Below are positions 51,641 to 61,568 of a DNA stretch of 64,000 nt, piece after piece (the stretch's first letter is position 1; every line of letters begins with the position of its first letter). Position numbers and translations under genes: made by a program. The stretch covers positions 1 through 64,000 of the forward strand of contig JBCCXT010000006.1 of the NCBI GenBank assembly GCA_039191215.1. The letters run 5' to 3'. Source of the stretch: HKCCE3408 sp039191215. GTDB taxonomy: Bacteria; Pseudomonadota; Alphaproteobacteria; Rhodobacterales; Rhodobacteraceae. The notes under the pieces were generated by a model. The model saw only the letters and a list, made by a program, of their open reading frames with translations, did not search any database and was not told the origin of the DNA.

Positions 51641-52783
51641 ATGTCGACCATCTTGCTCATCGGCACATTTGAAACCAAGAAAGCTGAACTTGGCTACCTA
51701 ACCGACGCGCTTGAGCGGCACGGGCTCGCGGTCGAGCGGGTCGATGTCTCCCTTGGTGCCGGTGGCGCGGTTCTGAGCGGGCCGGAAAAGCTCGCCCGCA
51801 TGTCAGAGCGGGCCGAGGAGGCCGCCAGCCATATCGCGTCGCGCTGTGAGGATTGTTATGTCGCACTCGGCGTCGGCGGCGGCACGGGCGGAGAGATCGT
51901 GCTGGCCGCGCTGAAGGGCCTGCCCGCGGTCTACCCAAAAGTGCTGATCACAACGATGGCCTTTGACCCGCGCGCGGCTTTGGCCGACACCTCGATCACG
52001 CTGGTTCCTACCTTGTGCGATATCGAAGGCCTAAACCCGATCCTCCGCCAAGTCTTTGAAAACACGGCCGCAATGATCGCGGGCTTATACCGGGCAAAAC
52101 TGCCCGAAGCACCGAAAACACCAGCCGTGGCGGTGACAACCCTGGGTGCGACAGGCCGGGGCGGGTCAGAGATTGCCCGTCGCCTACGCCAGCATGGCAT
52201 GGAGGCCACGGTGTTTCATGCCAATGGCTATGGGGGTGCCGCGTTCAGCCGGTTTGTCGGTGAGGGGCGCGTGGCGGGCGTCATCGATCTCAATGTGCAT
52301 GAGCTCGGTCGGCTGCGCCTGGCCGGGGCCCATGTGCCGATGCCCGCGCGTTTTTCGGCCGGCTCGCATCTGCCACGCGTAACGCTGCCGGGCGCGCTAA
52401 ATTTCCTGGGGCTGGGCGAGATCGAGACGCTGTCGCCCGACCATCTTTCCCGGCCGCATTACCGCCATTCCGCCTATTTTACCCATGTAAAACTGAGCGA
52501 TGCGGAAATGGCCGACCAGGCCAAGGCGCTGGCTGATCTGCTGAATGCGCTGCCGGCGCCGGGCCATGTGATCTTACCGATGGGCGGCTTCAGCCACGAG
52601 GACCGGCCGGGCGGTGCCATCGAAGACCCGCATCTGCGCGAGATCGCGGCCGACGTGCTGGAGCGGGAGGCGGGCGCTTACCGGGTGAGCCGCATAAAGG
52701 ACCACATAAACACAGGCGAGACAGCCCAGGCCGCCGTCGAAGCCCTGCAAGAGGTCATGAACCAAAGGACTGAAAATGCGTGA
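51641..52783 (+). CDS. Tm-1-like ATP-binding protein (UPF0261)
   Basis: 380-residue protein of the Tm-1-like/UPF0261 family. It starts ILLIGTFETKKAELGYLTDA and has ALGVGGGTGGEIVLAALKGL and TTMAFDPRAA typical of the group. Plant Tm-1 binds ATP and blocks viral replicase; the bacterial role is not established. Bacterial members are often next to class II aldolases or TIM-barrel hydrolases, as here, where the start of the aldolase gene overlaps it by eight bases. A role in handling an acid or phosphate intermediate is inference. Confidence 0.85.
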   Translation: MSTILLIGTFETKKAELGYLTDALERHGLAVERVDVSLGAGGAVLSGPEKLARMSERAEEAASHIASRCEDCYVALGVGGGTGGEIVLAALKGLPAVYPKVLITTMAFDPRAALADTSITLVPTLCDIEGLNPILRQVFENTAAMIAGLYRAKLPEAPKTPAVAVTTLGATGRGGSEIARRLRQHGMEATVFHANGYGGAAFSRFVGEGRVAGVIDLNVHELGRLRLAGAHVPMPARFSAGSHLPRVTLPGALNFLGLGEIETLSPDHLSRPHYRHSAYFTHVKLSDAEMADQAKALADLLNALPAPGHVILPMGGFSHEDRPGGAIEDPHLREIAADVLEREAGAYRVSRIKDHINTGETAQAAVEALQEVMNQRTENA

Positions 52784-53441
52784 TTTTCCTGACCTTGAGG
52801 CACAGATGGATGCGCTGATTGCAACGGCGCGCAGATGCTTTGATCTGGGCTTGCAGACAAATGCGGGCGGCAACTTGTCGGTGCGGCTGGAAAGCCGGGA
52901 CGCGATTGTCATCAAACCGTCCGGCGTGGGGTTTGCGGAATGCGCGCGCGACAATCTGCAGGTTGTCGACCTCGACGGCACCATCTTGACCTCCGCGCCC
53001 GGGCTAAAGCCCTCAAAAGACTTGGATTTCCACCTCGACCTTTACCGGATCCGCGATGACATTAACGCGATTGTGCATTGCCATTCGCCCTGGGCCACCG
53101 GCTATGCCAGCGCGGGCATAGAGATCCCGTGTCTCACCGTTCAAACCATTGAAAAAATTGGGAGAATGCCACTGATCCCGCTGTCGCAAAATGGCGGGCC
53201 GCAGACCGAGATTGAGATCAGCCCGGTCTTCCAAAACGCCGCCATCCGCGCCGCTGTGCTGGCCAATCACGGCACAATCGGTGTCGGCAAAACCCTGATG
53301 GCGGCCCAGTATCTGGCTGAAATCATAGAAGAAACCGCCCATATCGCCTATGTCCGCGATACGTTGATGGCAGCCCATGGAAAAACCGCCGCCGACCTGC
53401 CAAGCTATGGCACGGCGGCCGATGCACGCGCCGCGGTTTGA
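52776..53441 (+). CDS. Class II aldolase, fuculose-phosphate type
   Basis: 221-residue zinc aldolase of FucA size. TNAGGNLSVRLESRDAIV and IKPSGVGFAE form the phosphate site; metal ligands are the His pair in VHCHSPWATG and the His in LANHGTIGVGK. The position of the catalytic Glu in FucA-like enzymes (SSE) reads SKDLDFHLDLY here, with Asp, so the chemistry may be slower or altered. Last gene of the rightward importer operon, complementing the longer aldolase of the leftward operon. Confidence 0.85.
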   Translation: MRDFPDLEAQMDALIATARRCFDLGLQTNAGGNLSVRLESRDAIVIKPSGVGFAECARDNLQVVDLDGTILTSAPGLKPSKDLDFHLDLYRIRDDINAIVHCHSPWATGYASAGIEIPCLTVQTIEKIGRMPLIPLSQNGGPQTEIEISPVFQNAAIRAAVLANHGTIGVGKTLMAAQYLAEIIEETAHIAYVRDTLMAAHGKTAADLPSYGTAADARAAV

Positions 53442-53497
53442 GCCGAAATTGCCCGTATAGAACCGGTATATCCAACAGCGGCATCGCCAAAGATGCG

Positions 53498-54928
53498 CTA
53501 GCCCTGGCGCAGCACCTGTTTTTGCACCTTGCCCATCGCGTTGCGCGGCAGCTCTGCCAGGATGCGCACCTGGCGCGGGATTTTGAACCGGGCGAGCGTG
53601 CCGTCAAGCGCCGAGATGATCGTCTCAGCCGACAGGTCTGTGCCGGGCGCCAAAACCACAGCCGCCGCGACCGCTTCGCCCAAATCCGGATGTGGCACGC
53701 CGAAGACCGCGCTTTCGGCGACACCAGGCAGCGCGTCGATCACCGTCTCAACCTCTTTGGGGTAGATGTTGAACCCGCCCGAGATCACCAGGTCCTTGGC
53801 CCGGCCGACAATCGACAGATACCCCTGATCGTCGATCTGCCCGAGATCGCCGGTGATGAACCAACCATCCGGCGTGAAGCTTTCGGCGGTTTTGTCGCGG
53901 TTGCGCCAATAGCCCGGCGTGACATTCGGGCCGCGCACTTCGATCCCGCCGATGCCCTGAGCATCCGGCGCGCTCAGCCGAAGCGCCACACCGGGCAGCG
54001 GGTGGCCGACCGTGCCCGCGATACGCTTGCCGTCATAAGGGTTCGAGGTGATCATGTTGGTCTCGGTCATGCCGTAGCGCTCTAGGATCGCGTGGCCGGT
54101 CTGTTGCGCGAACCGGGCATGGGTTTCAGCCAGCAGCGGCGAGGATCCCGACACAATCAACCGCATATGCGCCATGCTCTGTCGGGTGAATCGGGGATCG
54201 TCCAGCATTCTTGTATAAAAGGTCGGCACCCCCATCATGGCCGTGGCGGCGGGCAAAGACGCCGCCATCCGGTCGAGATCAAAGCCCGGCAAAAGGCAAA
54301 TCGATGCGCCGGCCAGCAGCGCCGTATTGGTCGCAACAAAAAGGCCGTGGGTGTGAAAGATCGGCAAGGCATGCAACAGGCAATCATCGGCGGTGAAACG
54401 CCAAAGTTCGGTCAGCACGATGGCGTTCGACAGGAGGTTTTCATGGGTCAGCATCGCGCCTTTTGAGCGCCCGGTTGTCCCGGAAGTATAAAGGATCGCC
54501 GCCAGATCATCGGGTTGGCGCGGAACCGGTGCGGCTGCGGGCCCGGGCCGCAAAAGATCACCCGGCGATACAAGCGGCACGCCGCCCCGAGCATCGGCAT
54601 CGGGCGCATCCAGGATCAAAAGTGCCGGTGCCGCATCGCCGAGGAAATAGTCAAGTTCTGCTGCGGTATAGGCTGTGTTCAGTGGCACAAACACCGCCCC
54701 CGCAGCGACGCTGGCGAGATAGAGCACAAGACCGGCGGGCGATTTGGCGATTTGGCACATCACCCGGTCGCCCGGCTCCACGCCACGGCGCATCAGCTCT
54801 GCGGCCGCTTGCGCCACCCTGCCGCGCAAACCGTCATAGCTGAGCGCCTGTCCGCCAAGCGCTGTCAGAAAGGGTGCATCACCGGGCTGGTGGTCGATTA
54901 AAGCGGTGATGAGTGTATTGGCCGCCAT
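53498..54928 (-). CDS. matB: Malonyl-CoA synthetase-like AMP-forming ligase
   Basis: 476-residue adenylate-forming enzyme, the size of MatB, which makes malonyl-CoA from malonate, CoA and ATP. P-loop YTSGTTGRSKGAMLTHENL, YGMTETNMIT, GWFITGDLG, GRAKDLVISGGFNIYPKE and the catalytic Lys segment PRNAMGKVQKQVL are intact. The match to MatB rather than a longer acyl-CoA ligase rests on length and the GMTETNM context. The ATG at 54928 is chosen; a longer reading would cross the promoter. A variant of the GntR operator lies about 100 bases upstream, so it may share control with the 42-53 kb locus. Confidence 0.78.
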   Translation of the reverse strand: MAANTLITALIDHQPGDAPFLTALGGQALSYDGLRGRVAQAAAELMRRGVEPGDRVMCQIAKSPAGLVLYLASVAAGAVFVPLNTAYTAAELDYFLGDAAPALLILDAPDADARGGVPLVSPGDLLRPGPAAAPVPRQPDDLAAILYTSGTTGRSKGAMLTHENLLSNAIVLTELWRFTADDCLLHALPIFHTHGLFVATNTALLAGASICLLPGFDLDRMAASLPAATAMMGVPTFYTRMLDDPRFTRQSMAHMRLIVSGSSPLLAETHARFAQQTGHAILERYGMTETNMITSNPYDGKRIAGTVGHPLPGVALRLSAPDAQGIGGIEVRGPNVTPGYWRNRDKTAESFTPDGWFITGDLGQIDDQGYLSIVGRAKDLVISGGFNIYPKEVETVIDALPGVAESAVFGVPHPDLGEAVAAAVVLAPGTDLSAETIISALDGTLARFKIPRQVRILAELPRNAMGKVQKQVLRQG

Positions 54929-55026
54929 GCCTGCTCGGGTCCCGTCGCGCAAGGAACGCAAAAGAGAAACAATCGGCCGCCACGGGCCTAAATGGCCGCG
55001 AAGCCGCCGCTTTTTCCCCTTAATGT

Positions 55027-55037
55027 TTCGTATACAA
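55027..55037. promoter_or_regulatory. Third, variant GntR/FCD operator near matB
   Basis: Read leftward the sequence is TTGTATACGAA, one mismatch from the central 11 bases of the palindrome at 46420-46433. It lies 99 bases upstream of the malonyl-CoA synthetase start. The mismatch and distance make it weaker than the other two sites. Confidence 0.4.
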
Positions 55038-55133
55038 TTCGGCAACCATCCTGTTAAAACAGGGAAACTGTGCGCGAAATCCACGGCGTTTAACGACTGG
55101 GAAAAGCAAAACTGACGCATACGGGGGCTCGGT

Positions 55134-58100
55134 ATGGACTTGTCGAACAGATTCGGCTGGCGCAATCCAATTGCGGCGTCGCTACGCTTCTTGGCGCTTT
55201 GCCTGATGGTCGCGTTCTCGGCAGTCGCGGCCTCGGCCCAGCCGGTCGATTGGTTGGTCAATATCGACGATGCCGGGTTCGATCCGTCGCCTTCAGGTGG
55301 CACAATCGACTATGTAATTGAGGTTACCAATAATGGCCCGAACACGGCCGGGCCGACCCAGCTGCGCTTCACCGTGCCGCCGACAACCGCGCTGAGCGGG
55401 ACAATCGATGGCGCGGGAATTGCCATTACGGGCTGTACGCCCAATCCGGCCACGGCAGGCCAGGAGGTCGTCTGTGACGTGCCAACGCTGGCAATTGACG
55501 AAACGGCCAGTTTCACCGCGCAGATCGACACAAGTGCCGCAACGGTCGTGGAACTGACCGCAAGTGTCGATGATGACGGCAATGATACAAGCCTGACCAA
55601 CAACACGCTGACCGAGCAGACGACAATCACGGCCGGTGCCGATCTGGGCATCGATCTGGTTTTGCCTGCCACGGCGCCGGCGGGCTCTCGCATTCCGATC
55701 ACGGCGACGGTGCAAAATTTTGGGCCGAATACGGCTGATGCGTACCAGGTCCAATTCCCGGTGCCGCCGGGACTTGTGGACTTCACGCTGCCCGCCGGAT
55801 GTAGTTTGGCCGGTGGTACGATCACCTGCAATGTCACAACCGATCTGACGGTTGGCCCAACAGTGGTGTTTAATTTCGAAGCGCAGGTGGGCGTGTCATC
55901 GACGTCAGACATCACCGCGACGGCCAGCGTCGGTGGCGGCACGCCGCCTGATCCGAATGCGGCCAACAACGCCTCAACCGACACGATGCTGGTCACCGCA
56001 GGTACCGATCTGGAAGTGTCGATCGCGCGCAATACCGGGGCCAATGTGCTGGCGGGCGAAGAGGTCGATTTCACCATTTCGTCGTCATATACCGGCGATG
56101 AGCCGTCCAATATTGAGATCACCCATACGGTTCCGTCGGAATTTACCATCGACACCATCAGCGCGCCGGGATGGACGATTGCCCAGGTCGGCAATCAGCT
56201 GACCTTCACACGCGCGAATGGCGCGGGCGCGGGGGCTGATATCGATCTGGGTGCTATCTTGATCGAGACGACGGCGACAACGCCGGGCACGGCGGTCAGC
56301 AGCGTCGCCATCTCATCGACCGGCGCGCCGGAGCAGAACCTGGCCAATAACAGCGACAGCGTCACCACAACCGTCGCCGCGGCGGTGGTGGATTTGGAGG
56401 CCCGTAAGACCGGTCCGAACCCGCCGGTCGTCGTTGTCGGCAATCCGTATACGTTCCGCCTGCGCACCGAAAATGTCGGCAATGCGGATTTCTTTGGCAC
56501 GATTGTGATGACCGATACGCTGCCTGCGGGTCTGACGCTCGATTCCATCGGTGAAAACGGGTGGAGCTGCGCGCCCGTGCCGGCCGCGGCCTTGCCGCTT
56601 GCCGGGCCTGCAACGATCGAATGTACGCTCGTCTATACCGCCGGTGCACCGCTCGAGGCCGGTGACAGGACGCGTGTCGTCGAGCTCAACACAACCGTCA
56701 CGGCGGCCGGCACGATCACCAACATCGCCGCCACGGCCTCGCCTGATGCCAACATCCCCGACACCAACCCGGCCAATGACACAGACGATGATGTCGTCAC
56801 TGCCACGCCGCCGGGCGCCTCCGCTGACATCACGGTCAACAAGACGCCCGCGCTTGACCCGCTGGTCGCGGGGTCTGTGCAGACTTACACGCTTGAAGTG
56901 GTCAATCTGGGTCCGGCCCAGGCGCTGAGTGTCGAGCTGACGGACACCTTCCTGGCGCTGGCCAATTCCAGTGATAGCGGTGCCGATGCAGGCTATTTGG
57001 GTGAGACGATCACGGCTGGTCCGAACGCCACCGGTCTGGTCTGCAGCTCGGTCGCAGCGGGCGCGCAATCGCGCACGCTGTCCTGCGATATCGCCACGCT
57101 TGATCCGTGCACACCCGGCACGGCTGGTTCGGCCACCGCCTGCCCGATCATTGAGGTCCAGGTCCGACACGGCACCGATGCCGGGACGATCAACAACACC
57201 GCCGAGGTGATCTCGGACGTGACCGCTGACCCCGATCTGACAAACAATGAGGGCTCATCGAGCTTCACCCAGACCCCGCTTGTCGACATCACGGTCGAAA
57301 AGACGGTCAGCGCCGATCCGATCCCGGCGGGCCAGGACGTGACCTTTGTGATCGCGGCCAGTGTCGTCGATGACGGCCTGTCGGATGCCGACAACGTCAC
57401 CATCACCGATACGCTGCCCCAAGGCGTGCGCTTCATCTCAGCCACGCCCGTTTCGGGCAGTTGCACCACGACACCCAATGCCGGTGACATCATCACAGCG
57501 GCAAATGATCAGGTGGTCTGCAATCTTGGCACAATTCCCAATGGCGCGCAGCGCACCGTCGCCATCGTGGTGGAGGCGACAAACGCCCAGATCGGCAGCG
57601 CGATCACCAACAATGTCGCGGTCACCACAACCACACCGGAAAACGATGTCGAGCCCAACACGGCCGCGGTTTCGACCAATATCGTCGGCCCAGATACCGA
57701 CTTGATCATCAACAAAGATGACAGTGTCGATCCGCTCGTGGTTGGCACCGATACGGTCTACACGATCACGGTGACCAATGCGGGCCCGTCTTCATCGGAA
57801 GACATTGTCGTCACCGATACATTGCCGCCGACAAATGTCAGTTTTCAAAGCGTCATCATTCCCAATGCCGCGACCAATGGCGGGGTCTGTACGACCATTC
57901 CGCCGGCCAATTCCTTCGGCCAGACGCTGGTCTGCGAATTCCCGTTCCTGGCCGCGGGCGACAGCGTCACGGTTGAGGTGACAGGCCGCGGCGATGTCGC
58001 CGGAGACGTGTTCAACAGCGTCTCGGTCTCCTCGTTCGAGATCTTGAATGGCTTTGACCGCCTGGCAGCCAACAACCAGACCGATGAGATCACAACCGTG

Positions 58101-61100
58101 CGCGTCGGCTCCGACATCTCGCTGCCGACAAAAACACCGTCGAGCGCGTCGGTCGCGGTGGGCGAGGATTTCACCTTCGACGTGACGGTTGTTGTCGGCG
58201 CAACAACCGGCCCGGCCGAAAACGTGGTGGTGACGGACAACCTGCCGACAAACATGGTGCTGACCGGCACGCCGACGACACCGTTTCTGGCCAGCGCGTG
58301 CACGGGCGGGGCCGGTGACACAAGTTTCGTTTGCAACCTCGGCACCGTGCCGACAAACACCACGCTGACAATTTCGGTGCCGGTCGAGGTTGTGGCCACG
58401 ACCACGTCGCCCGAGGTTTTCACCAACACCGCCACCGTCACAACCACCTCGCTTGACAGCGACCCGACGGATAATTCGGCCAGCGGTTCGGTCACGGTGG
58501 GCACCACGGCGGGGACCTCGTCGATTGCCGGGACGGTATTTCGCGATTTTGTCGATGACGCGGTCCTTAATGGCAACGATACCGGGATTGCCGGGCTGAG
58601 CATGACATTGACCGGCACGGCAGCCAGCGACGGCACACCGATCACCCGCAATGTCGTGACCGATGCCAATGGCGATTACCTGTTCGATAATCTGCCCGAG
58701 GGCACCTATACCGTGACCCGCGATGTGCCTGCGGAACCCGCGCTGAGTGACGGGACCAATACGGTGGGCTCTGAAGGTGGTGTCCTATCGGGTGCGACGG
58801 CGATCACAACGATACCCTTGCCCGATGCAACCGATGCGGTCGATTACGATTTCGCGCTGATCCCGCAAGCCGCGATCGGTCTGTCGAAGATCCTGTCGAG
58901 CCAGACCACGGCGGTCGACGGGTCTTTCATCGCAACCTTCGATCTGGTGGTCGAAAATCTCAGCCTGGAAGAATTGATCAATATCTCGGTCACCGATCCG
59001 CTGGCCGGAGGCTCACCGCTTTTTGGCACGCTTGTCACACCGGGTGATCCGGTCAATGACGCGCTGGCCGACGGCACCTACGCAATTGTCGCGGCACCCA
59101 CGGGAAGCTGTGCGGGGCTGAATGCGGGCTTTGACGGGTCCGGTGACCAGGTATTGGCAACTGGATTTTCGCTCACCACAGGTGCGACTTGCACGGTGAG
59201 TTTCCAGATCCGCGTCCAGCCGACCGATCCGCTGCCGCCGACGCTTGGAAGCGGCGGTGAGTATGAAAACCAGGCCACAACCCAGGGCACAGGTGCGGAT
59301 TCCGGCCAGACGCCGAGTGATTTGTCCGATGACGGCACGGTCATCGACCCAGACGGTGACAACAACGCCAACGAGGCCGGCGAAAACGACCCCACGCCTG
59401 TGCCGATCAGCCAGGCGCCAGCAATCGCGCTGGTCAAGACGGCCGACACGTCGGCGCTGTCGACGCCCGCCGTCGCGGGTGAGGTCATCACCTACAATTT
59501 CGCCATCACCAATACCGGCAATGTGACGCTGACCAATGTCACACTGGTCGAAAACCTGATCGGTGCGACACTCATTGGCGGCCCAATCCCGAGCCTGACG
59601 CCCGGGGCGACCGACAGCACAACCTTCACCGCGACCTATGCGCTGACACCGGCCGATATCACCGCCGGGCAGGTGATCAACCAGGCCACCACAACCGGCA
59701 CGCCTCCGACGGGCCCGGACGTCACAGATGACAGCGGCACAACCACAACCGACGACATTCCGACCACAACGCTGCTGGCTTCGGGCCCGGGCATCGCGCT
59801 GGTCAAGACGGCCGATGCCTCGGCGCTGAGCAATCCGCCGCAGGTGGGCGATGTGATCAGCTACAGCTTTGAGGTCACCAATCTGGGCAATGTGACGCTC
59901 AGCAATGTGACCATCGTCGACAGCTTGCCCGGCGCGGTTGTCACCGGCAGCCCCATAGCGAGCCTGGCCCCCGGCGCAGTCGACAGCACGTCGATCACCG
60001 CGACATATGCCCTCACGGCCGATGATCTGACGGCGGGTGTGGTCGACAATATCGCCACCGTGACCGGGGAGCCGCCATCGGGCCCGCCGGTCAACGATAT
60101 CGACACAGCATCCGTGCCGCTGAACCAATCGCCCGGCATCGATTTGGTGAAGACGATCACCGACAGCACCGATCTGTTGGATGGCGCAGATGTGGGCGAT
60201 GTGATCACCTATGGTTTCACGATCACCAATACCGGCAATGTGCCGCTGCGCAACGTTGTGTTGGATGACGCGCTGGTTGGGGTTGCCGTATCTGGCGGGC
60301 CGATTGCGCTGATGAACCCCGCAGCCGTGGGTGACGGAACAGACGTCGACAGCACCACCTTCACCGCGACCTACACGCTTGATGCCGCCGATGTGGCCAA
60401 TGGCGGGCGCGTCACCAATACCGCGACCGCCACCGGGACCTGGGGGCCGCTGCCGGGTGCCACCGTCTCGGCCAGCAGCAGCGTGACGGCCAGCCCGCCG
60501 AATCCCGGCGATGGCCTGGTCATCAGCAAGACAACGCCCGATGATGTCGTCCGGCGCGGCACGCTGGTGCCCTATACAATCCGGTTCCAAAACAACAACG
60601 CCTTTGCGGTCGGCCCGCTCGACATTGTCGACAACCTGCCCGACGGGTTCCTCTATGTCGACGGCACAGCCCAGCTTGACGGCGTGGATTTCCCGGTCAC
60701 GGTCAGCGGCAACACCGTGACATTCGCCGGCGTCACCGTGCCTGCCGCGACAGAGGTGGTGGCCACGCTGACCGCGCGTATTCTCAACGGCACCAATCCC
60801 GGCGAATACACCAACCGTGCACTGGCGCTCGACCCGTTGTTCGGCGTCGTCGCGGGGCCTGCAACCGCCACGGTGCGCATCCTGCCCGAGGCGGTTTTTG
60901 ACTGCGGCGATGTTGTTGGCCGGGTCTTTGATGACCTCGACGGCGATGGTTACCAGGACAGTTTTGAGCCAGGCGTGAACCCGCCCGAGATCTCAGATCA
61001 GACGTATTACGGCGCCAAGGTCGAGGATGAGCCCCTGCCCGAGCCGACCGAGGAGCGTGGCCTGCCCGGCGTGCGGTTGCACACGTTGGACGGGCTGATC

Positions 61101-61568
61101 ATCACGACGGATGAAAACGGCCTCTTCAGCGTGCCTTGCGCGGCGCTACCCGCGGATGCGGGATCGAACTTCCTGCTCAGCCTTGATACGCGCAGCCTGC
61201 CCGCGGGCTTTGAGATGACAACGGAAAACCCGCGCGTCATGCGCCTGACCCCTGGCATGCTAACGGAGATGAATTTCGGCGCGCGGCTGGCCCGCGTCGT
61301 CCGGGTTGATCTGTCTGATCACGCGTTCACCAGCCACGGCGCGCTTGATCCGGGCCTGGAACAGGGCCTGGGCGCCCTGATCGCGCATCTGCGCGACACC
61401 CCCAGCAATGTCGCGCTGATCTACCACGTCCCAGCTGATGCCGGCCCAGATGTCGTGGCCGCAGCGCGGGCCCGGATGGACCTGGTCGAGGCTGAGATCG
61501 GGCGACAATGGTCAGAGGTGGGCCGCGGCCGGCTTGGTATCAGCCAAGCCATCGCGCGGGCGGAGTAA
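55134..61568 (+). CDS. Giant secreted DUF11-repeat protein
   Basis: 2,144-residue secreted protein. A Sec signal peptide (LRFLALCLMVAFSAVAASA) ends near residue 40. About thirteen DUF11-type beta-sandwich repeats follow, recognised by recurring PDLxVxKT openings such as ADITVNKTPALDPLVAG and NNGPNTA-like or NTGNV-like strands. Two SdrD_B/Cna-B-like domains are inserted (about residue 1120, GTVFRDFVDDAVLNGND, and about 1925, GRVFDDLDGDGYQDSFEPG). The last 75 residues (ALDPGLEQGLGALIAHLRD onward) look like a degenerate OmpA-type peptidoglycan-binding domain. Start at ATG 55134. Its stop overlaps the start of the outer-membrane gene (TAATG), so both are made together; the protein is probably a surface or periplasmic fibre attached through that partner. 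Confidence 0.88.
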   Translation: MDLSNRFGWRNPIAASLRFLALCLMVAFSAVAASAQPVDWLVNIDDAGFDPSPSGGTIDYVIEVTNNGPNTAGPTQLRFTVPPTTALSGTIDGAGIAITGCTPNPATAGQEVVCDVPTLAIDETASFTAQIDTSAATVVELTASVDDDGNDTSLTNNTLTEQTTITAGADLGIDLVLPATAPAGSRIPITATVQNFGPNTADAYQVQFPVPPGLVDFTLPAGCSLAGGTITCNVTTDLTVGPTVVFNFEAQVGVSSTSDITATASVGGGTPPDPNAANNASTDTMLVTAGTDLEVSIARNTGANVLAGEEVDFTISSSYTGDEPSNIEITHTVPSEFTIDTISAPGWTIAQVGNQLTFTRANGAGAGADIDLGAILIETTATTPGTAVSSVAISSTGAPEQNLANNSDSVTTTVAAAVVDLEARKTGPNPPVVVVGNPYTFRLRTENVGNADFFGTIVMTDTLPAGLTLDSIGENGWSCAPVPAAALPLAGPATIECTLVYTAGAPLEAGDRTRVVELNTTVTAAGTITNIAATASPDANIPDTNPANDTDDDVVTATPPGASADITVNKTPALDPLVAGSVQTYTLEVVNLGPAQALSVELTDTFLALANSSDSGADAGYLGETITAGPNATGLVCSSVAAGAQSRTLSCDIATLDPCTPGTAGSATACPIIEVQVRHGTDAGTINNTAEVISDVTADPDLTNNEGSSSFTQTPLVDITVEKTVSADPIPAGQDVTFVIAASVVDDGLSDADNVTITDTLPQGVRFISATPVSGSCTTTPNAGDIITAANDQVVCNLGTIPNGAQRTVAIVVEATNAQIGSAITNNVAVTTTTPENDVEPNTAAVSTNIVGPDTDLIINKDDSVDPLVVGTDTVYTITVTNAGPSSSEDIVVTDTLPPTNVSFQSVIIPNAATNGGVCTTIPPANSFGQTLVCEFPFLAAGDSVTVEVTGRGDVAGDVFNSVSVSSFEILNGFDRLAANNQTDEITTVRVGSDISLPTKTPSSASVAVGEDFTFDVTVVVGATTGPAENVVVTDNLPTNMVLTGTPTTPFLASACTGGAGDTSFVCNLGTVPTNTTLTISVPVEVVATTTSPEVFTNTATVTTTSLDSDPTDNSASGSVTVGTTAGTSSIAGTVFRDFVDDAVLNGNDTGIAGLSMTLTGTAASDGTPITRNVVTDANGDYLFDNLPEGTYTVTRDVPAEPALSDGTNTVGSEGGVLSGATAITTIPLPDATDAVDYDFALIPQAAIGLSKILSSQTTAVDGSFIATFDLVVENLSLEELINISVTDPLAGGSPLFGTLVTPGDPVNDALADGTYAIVAAPTGSCAGLNAGFDGSGDQVLATGFSLTTGATCTVSFQIRVQPTDPLPPTLGSGGEYENQATTQGTGADSGQTPSDLSDDGTVIDPDGDNNANEAGENDPTPVPISQAPAIALVKTADTSALSTPAVAGEVITYNFAITNTGNVTLTNVTLVENLIGATLIGGPIPSLTPGATDSTTFTATYALTPADITAGQVINQATTTGTPPTGPDVTDDSGTTTTDDIPTTTLLASGPGIALVKTADASALSNPPQVGDVISYSFEVTNLGNVTLSNVTIVDSLPGAVVTGSPIASLAPGAVDSTSITATYALTADDLTAGVVDNIATVTGEPPSGPPVNDIDTASVPLNQSPGIDLVKTITDSTDLLDGADVGDVITYGFTITNTGNVPLRNVVLDDALVGVAVSGGPIALMNPAAVGDGTDVDSTTFTATYTLDAADVANGGRVTNTATATGTWGPLPGATVSASSSVTASPPNPGDGLVISKTTPDDVVRRGTLVPYTIRFQNNNAFAVGPLDIVDNLPDGFLYVDGTAQLDGVDFPVTVSGNTVTFAGVTVPAATEVVATLTARILNGTNPGEYTNRALALDPLFGVVAGPATATVRILPEAVFDCGDVVGRVFDDLDGDGYQDSFEPGVNPPEISDQTYYGAKVEDEPLPEPTEERGLPGVRLHTLDGLIITTDENGLFSVPCAALPADAGSNFLLSLDTRSLPAGFEMTTENPRVMRLTPGMLTEMNFGARLARVVRVDLSDHAFTSHGALDPGLEQGLGALIAHLRDTPSNVALIYHVPADAGPDVVAAARARMDLVEAEIGRQWSEVGRGRLGISQAIARAE
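59421..60490 (+). repeat. Three tandem ~350-bp DUF11 repeats at DNA level
   Basis: Copies start near 59421, 59791 and 60136, each opening with a near-identical GCATCGCGCTGGTCAAGACG-like stretch (less exact in the third). The other DUF11 units in the gene are more diverged, so these three are the most recent duplicates and a likely site of copy-number change. Confidence 0.65.

Noticed and set aside
59421..60490. Regular repeats as a CRISPR array
   Set aside because: The units are about 350 bp, protein-coding and in frame; CRISPR repeats are 20-50 bp with unique spacers.
59013..60590. Long minus-strand open frame (over 500 codons) opposite the DUF11 gene
   Set aside because: It mirrors the codon bias of the repeat gene, is rich in Arg/Gly/Asp without domain pattern and has no ribosome-binding site; the plus-strand gene has a signal peptide and clear repeats.
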